Positions 24,229 to 35,307 of a DNA stretch of 64,000 nucleotides are shown piece after piece. Location: assembly GCF_036711975.1 (NCBI RefSeq), contig NC_091967.1, forward strand, positions 15,996,001-16,060,000, written 5' to 3'. How positions within the stretch are numbered: the stretch's first letter is position 1; the number at the start of each line of letters is the position of its first letter. A program made the translations under genes and the position numbers. A model generated the notes under the pieces. That model did no database searches. It was not told the DNA's origin and was given only the letters and a program-made list of their open reading frames with translations. The DNA comes from Onthophagus taurus (lineage: Eukaryota; Arthropoda; Insecta; Coleoptera; Scarabaeidae).

Positions 24229-27036
24229 ATGATAAACAAGCTTGTCAAGGTTGTGCATTTGAATGTGAGATCGTTGCTTCCGAAAGTTGCAGTTGTGAAA
24301 GATCTAATTTTGATCAATAATATAGATATCTTGGCTCTGTCGGAAACTTGGTTACATAATGAGATTCCAGATTCTGCAATTAATATAAATGGTTTTCATT
24401 GTGTCCGTGGGGATCGTGAAACTAGGGGTGGGGGAGTCTGTTTTTATATTAGGAGTGACCTTCAATATGTAGTTATGGATACGTCGTTTAGTATCGAGCA
24501 ACTATGGATAAAAGTTTGTTGCGGTGGTGTACATCTTTTTGTTGGTTGCGTGTATAAACCGCCTAACTTTAATTACGTAAATTTTCTCAATGAATTTGAA
24601 AATTCTATTACAAATTATTTAAGTATGTCGGATAAAATTGTTTGTTGTGGCGATTTTAATATTAACTTATTAAATTTCGAAAAAAGTGATACCACTGAAT
24701 TTTTGTCTCTGATGGATTCATTGGGTGGAACTCAGCTCATTGATGCACCTACAAGGACGGCGAGGAACTGCATATCTTTAATAGACCTAATTATTACTTT
24801 TGACGAGTCTTTAATTCTGAGTAGTGGAGTTATTGGCTGTGACGTTTCCGATCATGACATGGTGTACTGTGTGATGAATGTGAATGTTCCTGAGAGTGTT
24901 CCACTTTATAGAAACATGCGCTTGTTGAGTCGTATTAGTCAGGAACGATTTTTGCTTGATCTGCAGTCCATACCATTTAATTTTATGTTTTATATGGATG
25001 ATATTGATCGGAAACTTGAGTTTTTAAATGATAACATAATTGCCTTGTTTGACGCTCATGCTCCACTGAGGAATTACAGATTTACTAAACCACGCAGTCC
25101 TTGGTTGACAGATAATATAAAGCTCTTGATGAATTTGAGGGATCGCGCAAAGATGAAATTCAGGAGGACTCGCAGTCGAGGTGATTGGGATTATTACAAA
25201 TCTCTGCGTAACTACACCACTGCAGCTGTGAGGAACGAAAAACGTGCTTATTTTGCTTATTTGACAGAACAAGGAAGTTCTAAACAGATATGGAATGAAG
25301 TTAGAGGACTTGGAATTATGACGGATAGCAGGGCGTCGTCCTTACCGTCGCATATGCCGAATGTTGACCGCATTAACAGTTATTTTGTAGATAGTGTAAA
25401 CGAGCTTGTGGATAGTTTGCCATCTGTTAATTTGGATTTTTATAAGCATAATGCATGTCAAAATCAATTTGTATTTAAAAATGTAAATGAGGCAGAGGTG
25501 CGGTCTATTCTGGCTTCTATCACATCCGCTTCAGTTGGGTGTGATGGTATTTCTATAGGAATGATACGTCTCTGCTGTCCGTTGATTTTGCCGTATCTGA
25601 CTCATTTTCTCAATTGCTGTCTTTCGGAGAGTAAATTTCCTGTGCTTTGGAAGCAAGGGATAGTTATTCCTTTGGCAAAGGTTGATGATCCCAAGCAACT
25701 GAAAGATCTGAGACCAATAAGTATTCTTCCAACGTTATCTAAGGTTCTTGAAAAAATTATGAAGCAGCAGTTGGTGAGTTACGTGGAGAGTAATTGCTTG
25801 CTGCCTCAGGAGCAATCTGGCTTTCGAAGTGGCTATAGTTGTACAACTGCAATGTTGCGCCTAACTGATGATATTCTTACGAACACGGACAATGGATTGT
25901 ACACTGCTGTAGTCTTCCTGGATTTTTCTAAAGCGTTTGATACCGTTAATCATGCAGTTTTGGGTGAGATTCTGTATGATTTGGGGTTGAGTTCAGAGGC
26001 GGTATCTTTGTTGGATGACTACCTCTGCGATAGGTCTCAAAGGGTAAGGATCGGTGATGATTTGTCTCACACAATTAGAGTTTTGAATGGTGTACCACAG
26101 GGTTCGGTGTTGGGGCCTCTCTTGTTCTCTTTGTACACTTCGCGGTTTAGTAGTCGGGTACAATATTGTAAAGTCAATATGTATGCTGATGATATACAGT
26201 GTTATTTGTCCTTTCATGAAAATGATAAGAATCTAGCACAGATACGTATTAATGAGGACCTGTCTACTATATTTAATATTGCGACGTTTCTTAAACTAAA
26301 GATTAATCCTGATAAGTCTGCGTGTGTATGTTTCGGGAGAGGGAGAGGGGTCACAGGGCTGAACTTGGATCTTGATATTCATATAAATGGTACAAGAATC
26401 AATGTTGTTAAGGAAGCAAAATGCCTGGGTTTAACAATAGATAACACCTTCAGATTTAAAGCTCAAATTAATATTTACATGAGAAGGTCGTATTCATGTT
26501 TAAGAAAACTTTATCCTCACCGATCCGTTCTTTCGATAAAATTAAAAAAACAGTTATGTGATTCTCTTGTGCTGTCTCACTTCAACTTTATGGCGCCTGT
26601 GTATCATCCCGCTATAGATGTGCTTACATCGAATCGCATACAAAAGGTTCAAAATAGTTGCCTTAGGTTCATTTTTGGAATCCGGAAGTATGACAGAGTC
26701 TCACACAAACTGAAAGATGTTGGGTGGCACAGAATGGATATCCGCCGGGAGTTGCACAGTTTGGTTTTGTTTCATAAAATCGTCACAACACATATACCGA
26801 CATACTTGTATGAGAGGATTACTTTTAAAAGGGCTAACAATGCTCTACAAACGAGATTAAAATATGGCATATATCCACCAAAATACAGAACCTCTTTGTT
26901 TCACAGGTCTTTTACGTATCACATATATAAGTCATATGGAACGCTACCGCCTATGATCAAAAAACTAAATATCATTAATTTCAAAAAAACACTATATAAG
27001 GATAAATTTTTGGAGCAATGTGCAGCCTTGTCATAG
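24229..27036 (+). CDS. LINE ORF2 protein: endonuclease and reverse transcriptase
   Basis: 935 residues. The apurinic-type endonuclease spans about 1-225: HLNVRSLLPK near 9, LSETWLHNE near 36, CGDFNINLL near 141, SDHDMVYC near 207. The reverse transcriptase spans about 440-720, with FLDFSKAFDTVNH (catalytic aspartate near 565), PQGSVLGPLLFSLY and MYADD near 651-655. A C-terminal region with a conserved thumb and RFIFGIRKYDRVSHKL follows. The start MINKLVKVV sits right before the first endonuclease strand. All catalytic motifs are present, so the protein looks functional. Confidence 0.9.
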   Translation: MINKLVKVVHLNVRSLLPKVAVVKDLILINNIDILALSETWLHNEIPDSAININGFHCVRGDRETRGGGVCFYIRSDLQYVVMDTSFSIEQLWIKVCCGGVHLFVGCVYKPPNFNYVNFLNEFENSITNYLSMSDKIVCCGDFNINLLNFEKSDTTEFLSLMDSLGGTQLIDAPTRTARNCISLIDLIITFDESLILSSGVIGCDVSDHDMVYCVMNVNVPESVPLYRNMRLLSRISQERFLLDLQSIPFNFMFYMDDIDRKLEFLNDNIIALFDAHAPLRNYRFTKPRSPWLTDNIKLLMNLRDRAKMKFRRTRSRGDWDYYKSLRNYTTAAVRNEKRAYFAYLTEQGSSKQIWNEVRGLGIMTDSRASSLPSHMPNVDRINSYFVDSVNELVDSLPSVNLDFYKHNACQNQFVFKNVNEAEVRSILASITSASVGCDGISIGMIRLCCPLILPYLTHFLNCCLSESKFPVLWKQGIVIPLAKVDDPKQLKDLRPISILPTLSKVLEKIMKQQLVSYVESNCLLPQEQSGFRSGYSCTTAMLRLTDDILTNTDNGLYTAVVFLDFSKAFDTVNHAVLGEILYDLGLSSEAVSLLDDYLCDRSQRVRIGDDLSHTIRVLNGVPQGSVLGPLLFSLYTSRFSSRVQYCKVNMYADDIQCYLSFHENDKNLAQIRINEDLSTIFNIATFLKLKINPDKSACVCFGRGRGVTGLNLDLDIHINGTRINVVKEAKCLGLTIDNTFRFKAQINIYMRRSYSCLRKLYPHRSVLSIKLKKQLCDSLVLSHFNFMAPVYHPAIDVLTSNRIQKVQNSCLRFIFGIRKYDRVSHKLKDVGWHRMDIRRELHSLVLFHKIVTTHIPTYLYERITFKRANNALQTRLKYGIYPPKYRTSLFHRSFTYHIYKSYGTLPPMIKKLNIINFKKTLYKDKFLEQCAALS

Positions 27037-27367
27037 TTATTCATTTGAATGATTTTTTTTTAACGTTCAGAGCAGGAGAGGGAGGAATATTCAAGAAATT
27101 GTATTGTCGTTGTCGTGGGACGCGTGTAGTATAATATTAAGTTTATGTATGTGGTAAGGTTGGTTGAACAGATTTTATCTGGAACCCGCCTATTGCACAA
27201 TGCCATTTTTTTTCTTTTCTTTTTTGTAGTGTTAGGTACTAAGTTTTTTGGTCTCTTGTTGTTTAAACATTCTAGTTTAGAATATATCTACACTATAGAT
27301 ACAATTTTTGTTATTATTATATATATTTTTTCTTTTGTTGTATACAATGGTATGTGCAATAAAGACA

Positions 27368-27373
27368 TTTATT
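27368..27373 (-). terminator. Candidate polyadenylation signal for the NACHT-ankyrin gene, inside the LINE tail
   Basis: On the minus strand the LINE tail reads AATAAA at these positions, 25 bases beyond the NACHT-ankyrin stop. If used, the host gene takes its 3' end signal from antisense LINE sequence. This is inference from position. Confidence 0.4.
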
Positions 27374-27397
27374 ATTATTATTATTATTATTAATAAA

Positions 27398-30300
27398 TTA
27401 TTCATTCTTAAATTTCTCAAACACAGCTTTAATTTTATGTGCTTTAATTGATGGCGACAAAGAAGCATCTAAATTACCAACTTTTAATCCACACTTGAGT
27501 AAACGTTTAACCACTTTATGTGATTTCGGTGATTTGGAAGTAACTGCATGATACAAACAAGTTTGCCCTAATTTATTCTCTTTAAAAACGTCGATACCAC
27601 AATTTAATAAAATTTTTACTGTTTTCATGACATTCTCTGAGCCGGAATAACATGCATAATGTAAGTAAGTATTTTCTTGGAAGTCAGTCATGTTTATATT
27701 TTTTCTAATTTCACCTTGATCTAATAGTAATTGGACCATCACGTGTGAATTAGGCGAAAATGATTGACAAGCATGATGAAAAACGTTTCTACCAAGTTTA
27801 TCAATAATATTCAAATCAACGTTACGTTTTAATATTATCGAGAGAATTTTATGGGCATTTTCAGATGGAGATGAAGCTATTTCATGAAGATAACTTTCGC
27901 CTTTATCATTTGTTTTGGAAAAATCTAGATATTCACAAAGTAATTCAACGGTGCCATAGACGTGTTCGTTATTTACTTGAAGTGCATAATGAAGGCAATG
28001 ATTTCCGTTTCCATCACGAACATTTGGGTCCAAACCATTTTCCAATAACAGTTTGAACATGTTTCTTGCATATTCCGATAAATAAAGTTCTTTATAATGC
28101 AAGCAGTTTTTACCCTCCGCGTCCAATATGTTTGGATTCAAGTTATATCGTAATAATAACTCTGCCATTTTACGTGCGTTTTCGGAGTAATACAAAGCTT
28201 GGTAATGCAAACAAATTTTTCCTTCGAGGTTTTTTTGGTTTGGATTTAAACCGTGCTTTAATAACAATTCAACCATTTTACGCGAATTATCCGAGTAATG
28301 AATCTTTTCGGAATGCAAACAATTATTATAGTTATTATCAGTTTTTGTAGCATCTAAGCCAAACTTTAACAATAAATTAATCATCTCACGAGCGTTATCG
28401 GAGTAAAACAATTCTTCGTATTGTAAACAATTTTTGCCATCTTTATCGCTTATGTTTGGATCCAATCCGTGTTGAAGTAATAATTCGACAATATTTCTTG
28501 ATTTATCCATGTAGAATATTTGTTTGTTATGCAAACAAGTTTTACCTTCATTGTTGAGATGATTCGGGTTCAAATTATGTTCTAATAATAATTTTATCGT
28601 TTTACGAGCACTTTCAGAATCATATAATTTGTGGTAATGAAGACAAATTTGGCCATTTTTATCGGGGAGGTTTGGATTTAAACCGTGATTCAAAAGCAAT
28701 TGTATTATTTTTCTTGCATTTTCAGAGTAATACAACTTTTCGATGTGCAAACAACTCCTCATTTCGTTATCTATGTTGTTTGGGTTTAAATGGAAATTTA
28801 ATAATAATTCTGTTATCTTATAAGCGTATTTTGATTCGTAAAATTCTTCGAAATGAAGACATGATTTGCCGTCGTTGTCGGGAAAATTCGGATTTAAATT
28901 TTGTTTTAAAAGAATATCTACGATTTTGCAAGCGTTTTCTGATTGAGAAAGTGTTGCGTAATGAAAAGAAATTTTTCCTAAATTATCTTTTTCGTATGGT
29001 TCAATATTATAATTTAGTAATAACTCGGTTGTTTTGTGCGAGTTTATTGAAGAAGATAACGCTGCAAAATGTAAAGGGTTTCGACCAGATTTATCTTTCT
29101 TTTTTGGGTCCATCCCGTAATCTAATAGTAATTTAACAGTTAGATAAGAATTTGGTGAATTTGATAATGCGGCTAAATGCAAACAATTTCTTCCGAATTT
29201 ATCTTCTGTGTTTGGATTAATTTTGCGACGTAACAAAAACTCGGCGTTTTTGTTAGAAATTTGCGAATGTGATAAAACGATGTAATGGAAATAATTCAAA
29301 CCATCATTATCTAACGTTGTAATATCATCATCATTATGTATTAATAACTTTATTATTTTATCTGCGTTTTCTGATGAGGATAACGTTGAATAATAACGCG
29401 CATCTTTACCACAATTATCAGTTTCATTCGGATCCATATATTTCAATAACTTTTCAACAATTTTGTATGAGTCATCTGAAGGGGATGATGCGGCAAAATG
29501 GAGACATGTTCGGCCAAAATCGTCTTTTTCAACTAAACTTGGGTTCAAACCACACTTAATTAAAACCTCAAACATTTCGAATGCAAAAACTGATTTTGAA
29601 GAAACGGCACATTTGGCGCATTCGTTACTATGAAGAAATTCTTTGATGGCTTTTTCATCCACTTTGTGTTTTAATAACAATTTTAAAATATCAGGAGATT
29701 GACTGTCTGTAATTGCTCGTATTAAAGCATTTTTACCATCCTCCACCTCGAAACGATCTGCTCCGTTATCTAACAAATATTGTATAAAATTTAAGTCTGT
29801 ACTAAACGAAATTGCATAATGCAATACGTTCATACCGGTGGGAAATCTTTTTTTATTAAAAAGATTGTGATCGTAACCAACAAATAAATTGTTAACATCA
29901 GCTCCGTCTTCGATTTCATTTTTAATTTTTTCCGGTAAATCGAAATCTGTTTTTCCAGCTTGCATATAATTGATCCAGGTTAATTTAAAATTGTCGTTTT
30001 CTGTAAGAATTTGATTTTTCGTTTCGTGTACATATTTATGAATCTCTTTGAATATCCTCTTGGTGTTGGAATTTTTCGAGTACCAAGCCGCGATATGAAT
30101 CGGATATCGGCCCAAATCGTCTGGTTTCAATAAACAATCGTCTTTGCTTTTAATGAGGCGTATAACAGCATCATAATCTCCGTTTATAATTGCAGCGATG
30201 GCTTTATTTTTCCCACTATTTGCCATCATGTTTAAAAAGTGAACTGTATCGCTTAAAAAATGAGACTCAAGCAACATAATGTACAATTCAGAAAATCGTT

Positions 30301-32738
30301 CGTTGAGACTGTTTTTATAAAACCAATCTGCTCGTAAATAATCAGCGTATGCGTTATGAACAAACCTTGCGATCCCTTTATTATCAATACTTGAGATTAA
30401 TCCAAGAGATATTTTAGAGCGAAAATTGTTTAAGATAGATTCGATTTCTCCTGGTTTTAAGACGTAAAGTTCTATAAGTTTGCTCGGTTTTAAACTGGCA
30501 ACTAAACTAAGTTTGTGGTGGATATCTAATTGTTCTCGACGAATTGATTCTCCTACAGTTATCTCCTCATTAATTGATTTAAGCCCGACTTTTTCAGAAA
30601 TGTATTTACTTAATTGTATTTTAATAAATTCTCGGTATAAATCTGTAACGTCCCAATCTGATATTTCTTTAATGTTCTCATAAACAATAGGTAAAATACT
30701 TAAATGCAAAGCATTCGTTAATATCTGATGCTTATTTATTAAATCAATGGATATGTTGTTATGTCGACAATAATCATTTATTTCTTCTTGGGTAAACTCA
30801 ACCAATTCGATATAATTTACATCGTTTAATAAATACTTTGCATAACATCTTGTGGTCATAAGTACCTTTACATCTTTTACAAGTAACATTTTATCTAAAA
30901 TTTCTATGATGTGTGATTCGTAGGCTGCTAATATTTCTTCGAAAGAGTCCATAAAGAAGCATAATCGTCCGTTGGATTGATGATCATGATAAATTGCTTT
31001 GAATAAGGAATCTTCTTTTGATTGAATCTTATCGTAAAAATAATCGTAAACGGTCTTCCATTCCTTTTTCCATTTGTTAAGATCTTTCAAGTCTGCCAAA
31101 TTAATTAAAACTGCTACATCTTTAGGATTATATCTCAACGAAAGAGAATGAAGCACAGTTGATTTTCCCATTCCAGTATCGTTACTTATAATCGAAAATC
31201 TATGGTGATTAATAACGTCTTCAACCACGTCTTGTTCGGTATACAAATTCGATTCATTTTGAAAACGTCGTTGAATGTAATCATTTTTTCTTTCGCCTAA
31301 ACAATTACCTATTACAGGATAATAATTTTTTTGGCTCCATTGTAATAAATGGGAAAACATTACGTTGTTTCTTGTATTTTCGTTATTTCCAATAACGTCG
31401 CCTAAACTAACTAGAGGTCTTCCTTGTAAAGACACAAGGAGTTTACTAATTATTTGGTATGACTCGTTATCAACGTTGGAAATGTTTTGAAACACGGTTA
31501 AATCTTTGAATGATTTTAAATTTTCCTTAGAACATAGTAAAATGAAATGTTTCTCAAGGTGTATATAGCGTGTTAAAATATCTTTAAATCGATTTGATTT
31601 TGTTGTATCTACAATTAATGGCCAATTTTCGTTCCACCACATCCAAACCAATAAATCGGTTATAGAATTGATTTTTTGGTTAATATTTAATTGTAAAAGT
31701 TCACGAAATGTAGTCTTGACCTCACTCGTAAGTTGAAAGTTGTTTTGTTTGCAATCTCTCCAATTAAATGAATTATCATACACTTTTATTTTTGTCTCAT
31801 AATAAAAAGCTATTAGTGGAAGTTTATCATTTTCTTCCCCAATCGAAATCAAATTGTGTTTTTGAATCAACGAATTCCAGAGTTGATAATAATGATCGCT
31901 CATTTCAATTACATCCGATATTTTTGTTATTAAAAAAGGTTGGATTAATTGTTGAAAACAAATACAATCGAATGTGTATTTATCAAGGGGGTTGCAACTT
32001 GTCACATTGTTCATATAATTAGATATTTGCTCGATAATATTTGGTACAACATCAATAGTAAAATTATTTCCGAGTGTTTCAAGTATTTTCTCTTCAATAC
32101 TATAAATATCCGGTTGATTGTTAATAACAAACATCTTCTTAAATTCATCCCCTTTAAAATGGCACTTTAAAATTTTACCGAACATAGTCAATGGAACATT
32201 ATCTGAGACTTTGGTATCTTCAACACTACCATCTTGGGCGTCTACCTCCAAAATGTTAGTGAATATATAAAAATAATGTTCGTCTACATCTTCCAAAAAT
32301 TTGTCAAGTTTCGTTTTTTCGGTACTTCCCGAAATTTGCGATGATAATTTTTTAATATCATCGGAACACGCTTTCATATCAATAACAGCATATTCTTTTA
32401 ATTTACATTTTGCTTTTGCAAGTAACAACTTTTTCTTCGAGTGTTTTAACTGAAAAAAATGCGCCTGCTTTTTAGGGGAATTCCGATAGGAACATTTAAT
32501 AATTATATCTTCAAATATCTTTAAACCTTCCGTATTGCGAGTAATGTGAAAATCTTGTATATTACTTAAACCATCGAAAATTGAAGCTAAATACAATATT
32601 ACTTGACGTTCATATGGTATTCCTAGGTTTTCGGTTCCTTGTTTTATTGGAAGACCCTGAAATTATAAAATTTACATTTTAATTAATTTGTTATGTTTTA
32701 TTTATTTTAATACTTACCACTTTATCACATGGTAACAT
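27398..32738 (-). CDS. NACHT NTPase with nuclease-like N-terminus and ankyrin array
   Basis: Two exons: 32718-32738 (seven codons, ATG at 32738) and 27398-32656, with a 61-bp GT-AG intron, giving 1759 residues. The N-terminus (about 19-85) shows YERQ (E23), FEDIIIK (D57) and FFQLKHS (Q76-x-K78). That is the spacing of a PD-(D/E)XK nuclease of the kind found in front of STAND NTPases. The NACHT domain has Walker A SNDTGMGKST (about 498-507), Walker B LCFFMDSFEE (about 572-581), TTRCYA, and the FVHNAYADYL motif near 773. From about 855 to the end run ankyrin repeats, many of them 36 residues long with a CLH-x(3)-L-Y-x-S-E-N-A-R core. STAND proteins sense a ligand with C-terminal repeats and switch on an N-terminal effector. 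The 5.2 kb exon has no intron. The nuclease call is my inference from motifs; NACHT and ankyrin are firm. Confidence 0.88.
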
Positions 32739-32739
32739 T

Positions 32740-33030
32740 TTGGTTTAATTATTTATCAAGGATAACTAGTTGTCCTTTTAAAATGAAGCTTAGGAATAGG
32801 TTGAACATTAGAAGACACTGCAACATTTAGATCGAATTAGATTAATGCATCTGCGCTGATGTCAGCTATAATTATTTTGTTGTTTAACGTATAAAGATTT
32901 CAACGCGGTTTTAACCAAAATTTCAGTTTTATATAGACTGGACGTCGCGTCTATACTTTTTTGTGTAGATAAAATAATAACATATGTATACGGTCGGCGA
33001 CAAAAAACCACTTCCTGTCTAATTTAAAAA
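32740..33030. other. 5' flank of the NACHT-ankyrin gene, with a repeat
   Basis: Probably holds the promoter and 5' leader of the NACHT-ankyrin gene. A dispersed repeat with GATTTCAACGCGG (near 32897) and AGACTGGACGTCGCG (near 32938) matches pieces seen near 20008 and in the hairpin at 18171. Confidence 0.45.
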
Positions 33031-33034
33031 TGGT

Positions 33035-33793
33035 TTGAAATCTCGGTATGAGTCAAAACACGTTGATTTATATTTTTTATTAGCTCGAGTATTTTTGCAT
33101 AATGTCACACCATCAATTTGGTCACTTTGTGGAATTTTGAGAAAAAACCGTAAAGATTTGCCTTTATTGGTTAAAAACAAGAAACTGAAGAGAGAAGAGC
33201 AAATCCTCAAAAAAACGTGTTACTATCCTAAAATGGAAGGATAAAAGGAATGTCTTCATGATATCTACATACCACGCAGATGAACAAACTATGTGCAAAG
33301 GGCGAAATGAACGTCAGAAGCCCAACATAATATTAGAATATAATGATCGAAAGAAAGGTATCGACTCATCTGAAATATAATTAACACGTTAGCTGCCAAA
33401 GTGAATTTAATAGTCTTGCCAATAACGCCGTGTCCACCCATATGGGTGGACGTGGCAGCGAACGTGTTAAGCTACTATTCGCCAGTTTGCAAGAGGTGTA
33501 TGTTCTTAGGCACAAATAGATATTGCGAAAAACCTATTGGGCATAAAGATGCCCAATCACCTATGCCGAAGAGTAGCTCAACTGCAGATATCTCACAAGG
33601 AGCAACTGTTCCGCTGACTATCCCAAAGAAACTATTCCTTACACAACTGGATAGAAAAGACGCAAAACTAACTAGACGTAGATGTGCAGGTTGCTACAAT
33701 GCAGCTGTAGCTAGTATAGCAAAAAAAGTATCGCAAATATGTAATATTTGCACCAAGCTCTATTGTTTAGAATGTTTCCCAAAGAGTTCATAA
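33035..33793 (+). mobile_element. PiggyBac transposase relic with nested MITE
   Basis: Pieces of a piggyBac transposase lie in several frames: CGILRKNRKDLPLLVKNKKL, LKWKDKRNVFMIST and GIDSSE before 33381, then SYYSPVCKR and a C-terminal zinc-ribbon-like end (RRRCAGCYNAAV, CNICTKLYCLECF) after 33470. This is the normal order of the DDE_Tnp_1_7 family. The coding sequence has internal stops and an 82-bp insertion, so it is dead. The N-terminal half is missing. Confidence 0.75.
33385..33466. mobile_element. 82-bp TTAA-flanked MITE
   Basis: A tiny element flanked by TTAA on both sides (33381-33384 and 33467-33470). Its inverted ends CACGTTAGCTGCCA and CACGTTCGCTGCCA match at 13 of 14 positions. 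Its centre holds a perfect 20-base palindrome at 33432-33451. The TTAA duplication is diagnostic of piggyBac mobilisation. It interrupts the transposase relic between GIDSSE and SYYSPV. Confidence 0.75.
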
Positions 33794-34919
33794 AAATATT
33801 TAGTAATATTTGTTCTCTTTTTTTCAATAAATATTTTATTTTTCAGTCCATAAATGGGCTGTGGACTGTAAACCCGTTAAACGGTAAATTGCGTCGTTAA
33901 AACGTGCGATATTGGAGTGACGTAAAAATAAATCAGCATGAGACGAATACCCAATATCTCCAAGAAATAAACGTGGGATAAAATATAATAGGTAGGGTAA
34001 TTATTAAAAGTCACGCCAATTTTTGTTAAACTATTTAAACTAATAAATATAAAAATTGACGTGTTTTGGCTTATAACGATACCTCGAGCCGTTTTCAAAT
34101 TAGTTGGTGTTTCATTTGACACGCACCGTATAGCGGTTGTCATGGTAACTAATAATTAATAAAGCTGTATAAATTCGGTTTATTTTTAATTAAGATATAA
34201 TTTACTCACATTTTCATTTAAAATATATCGATGAAAGAAATATGATAACAAATATTGCACGTATAATGAACCGTCTAAGAATGTTGTGTTTATTTTTAGC
34301 AACAGTCGGTCGCCCCAAGGTTAATATTGTTGAATCAATTTTTGGATATTTCCAAAAATCATCAACAAAATCGCCTATTCTATATAACAAATTAAGTTCA
34401 AAATATAAAATTTTGTTCAAAATAATTTTGAGTTATGATATACTGACCTTAAATTAATATTAACACAGTTTAACGATTAATTTACATTTTTTAAATGACA
34501 AAAATTACACAGACTCCGCGGTTTTAATATGTAAGCAAGTTTAAAAATAAATCGTTTATCTGTTCTTTTGCTCGGCTATTGCTGAAAATGTAAACTGATA
34601 AACCCTACCTTGGGTTTTCCCAAATCCTATATGCAACTTTACATGCTTAAAAAATATTTGCGTAACGTATATGGTTTCTTTATTTAATAAAATTAATATT
34701 AAATTAAAACAAATTAAATTTTTACAAAAATAACCTAAACAATTTCCAAGATATATCACATTTATAAAGAAATTCTAAGAACGACGTTTTAAAAAGAATT
34801 TATCGTGGGATAACATCGATAGTTCAGAAATCCACATACATAATACATAAATTCGCGTTGTGCACGCTGTAAATATTTCCGAATCAATGTTGTATTGCGT
34901 TTCAACGAAGTCAGACGAT
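33794..34919. other. Intergenic, no gene seen
   Basis: About 1.1 kb of AT-rich DNA. Several 60-90 codon frames on both strands overlap one another and have no domain, signal peptide or splice context. The end is the 5' flank of the IGFBP-domain gene. Confidence 0.4.
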
Positions 34920-35307
34920 ATGAAATCCACTGTTCTAACAGTCTTTGTTTTTGCACAAATTTTTGTGTGCGTACTGGGTTTTGTTTGTCTTCAAGAACAT
35001 TGTAAGGAAGTGTCGTGTGATGAGAAATTAAAATGTCAGTTAGGATCTGAGTTGAGAAGAAATGCATGCAGTTGTTGTAAATCTTGCGTTGAAGTATTAG
35101 GTAAAATTGATCACTTTTAACTTAATCTTAAATGATAACATTAAATTTCTTTTAGGAGAGAATCAGGAGTGTGCCTTATCTAATATAATACTTCCTTCAA
35201 TCAATCCTTGCGCGGAAGGATTATTTTGCTTAGAAGGAACTTGCCAAAATGTTGGAAACCTTGAAGAAATACAACGTGTAAAAGATATATTAAATGCAAA
35301 CGCGTAA
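34920..35307 (+). CDS. Secreted single IGFBP-domain-like cysteine-rich protein
   Basis: Two exons (34920-35100 and 35156-35307) encode 110 residues. The ATG at 34920 gives a clean signal peptide (STVLTVFVFAQIFVCVLG); an upstream in-frame ATG at 34860 would bury it. The mature part has twelve cysteines, including ACSCCKSC (family GCGCCxxC), GENQEC and PCAEGLFC, the layout of the IGF-binding-protein N-terminal domain. Arthropod single-domain members are secreted and induced in immune or growth contexts; some bind insulin-like peptides. A short helical tail follows. The binding partner cannot be inferred here. Looks intact. Confidence 0.75.

Larger units (their letters stand above)
22910..27391 (+). 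mobile_element. Apparently full-length CR1/L2-like LINE
   Basis: A non-LTR retrotransposon with a 5' leader richer in GC than its surroundings, two open ORFs (23166-23930 and 24229-27036), a 3' leader, AATAAA at 27358-27363 and a TTA microsatellite tail ending about 27391. The left boundary near 22910 is an estimate; no clear target duplication was found. Both ORFs are uninterrupted, so this copy is young. Endonuclease and reverse transcriptase motifs place it in the CR1/L2/Jockey region of non-LTR elements; the exact clade needs a tree. Confidence 0.85.

Noticed and set aside
28066-29136. Long plus-strand open frames opposite the ankyrin array
   Set aside because: They mirror the repeat codons of the real minus-strand gene, repeat with the same 36-codon period, and have no domain or splice context.
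34214-34457. Overlapping frames on both strands near 34.2-34.5 kb
   Set aside because: Each is under 75 codons, they overlap antisense to each other, and none has a recognisable motif.
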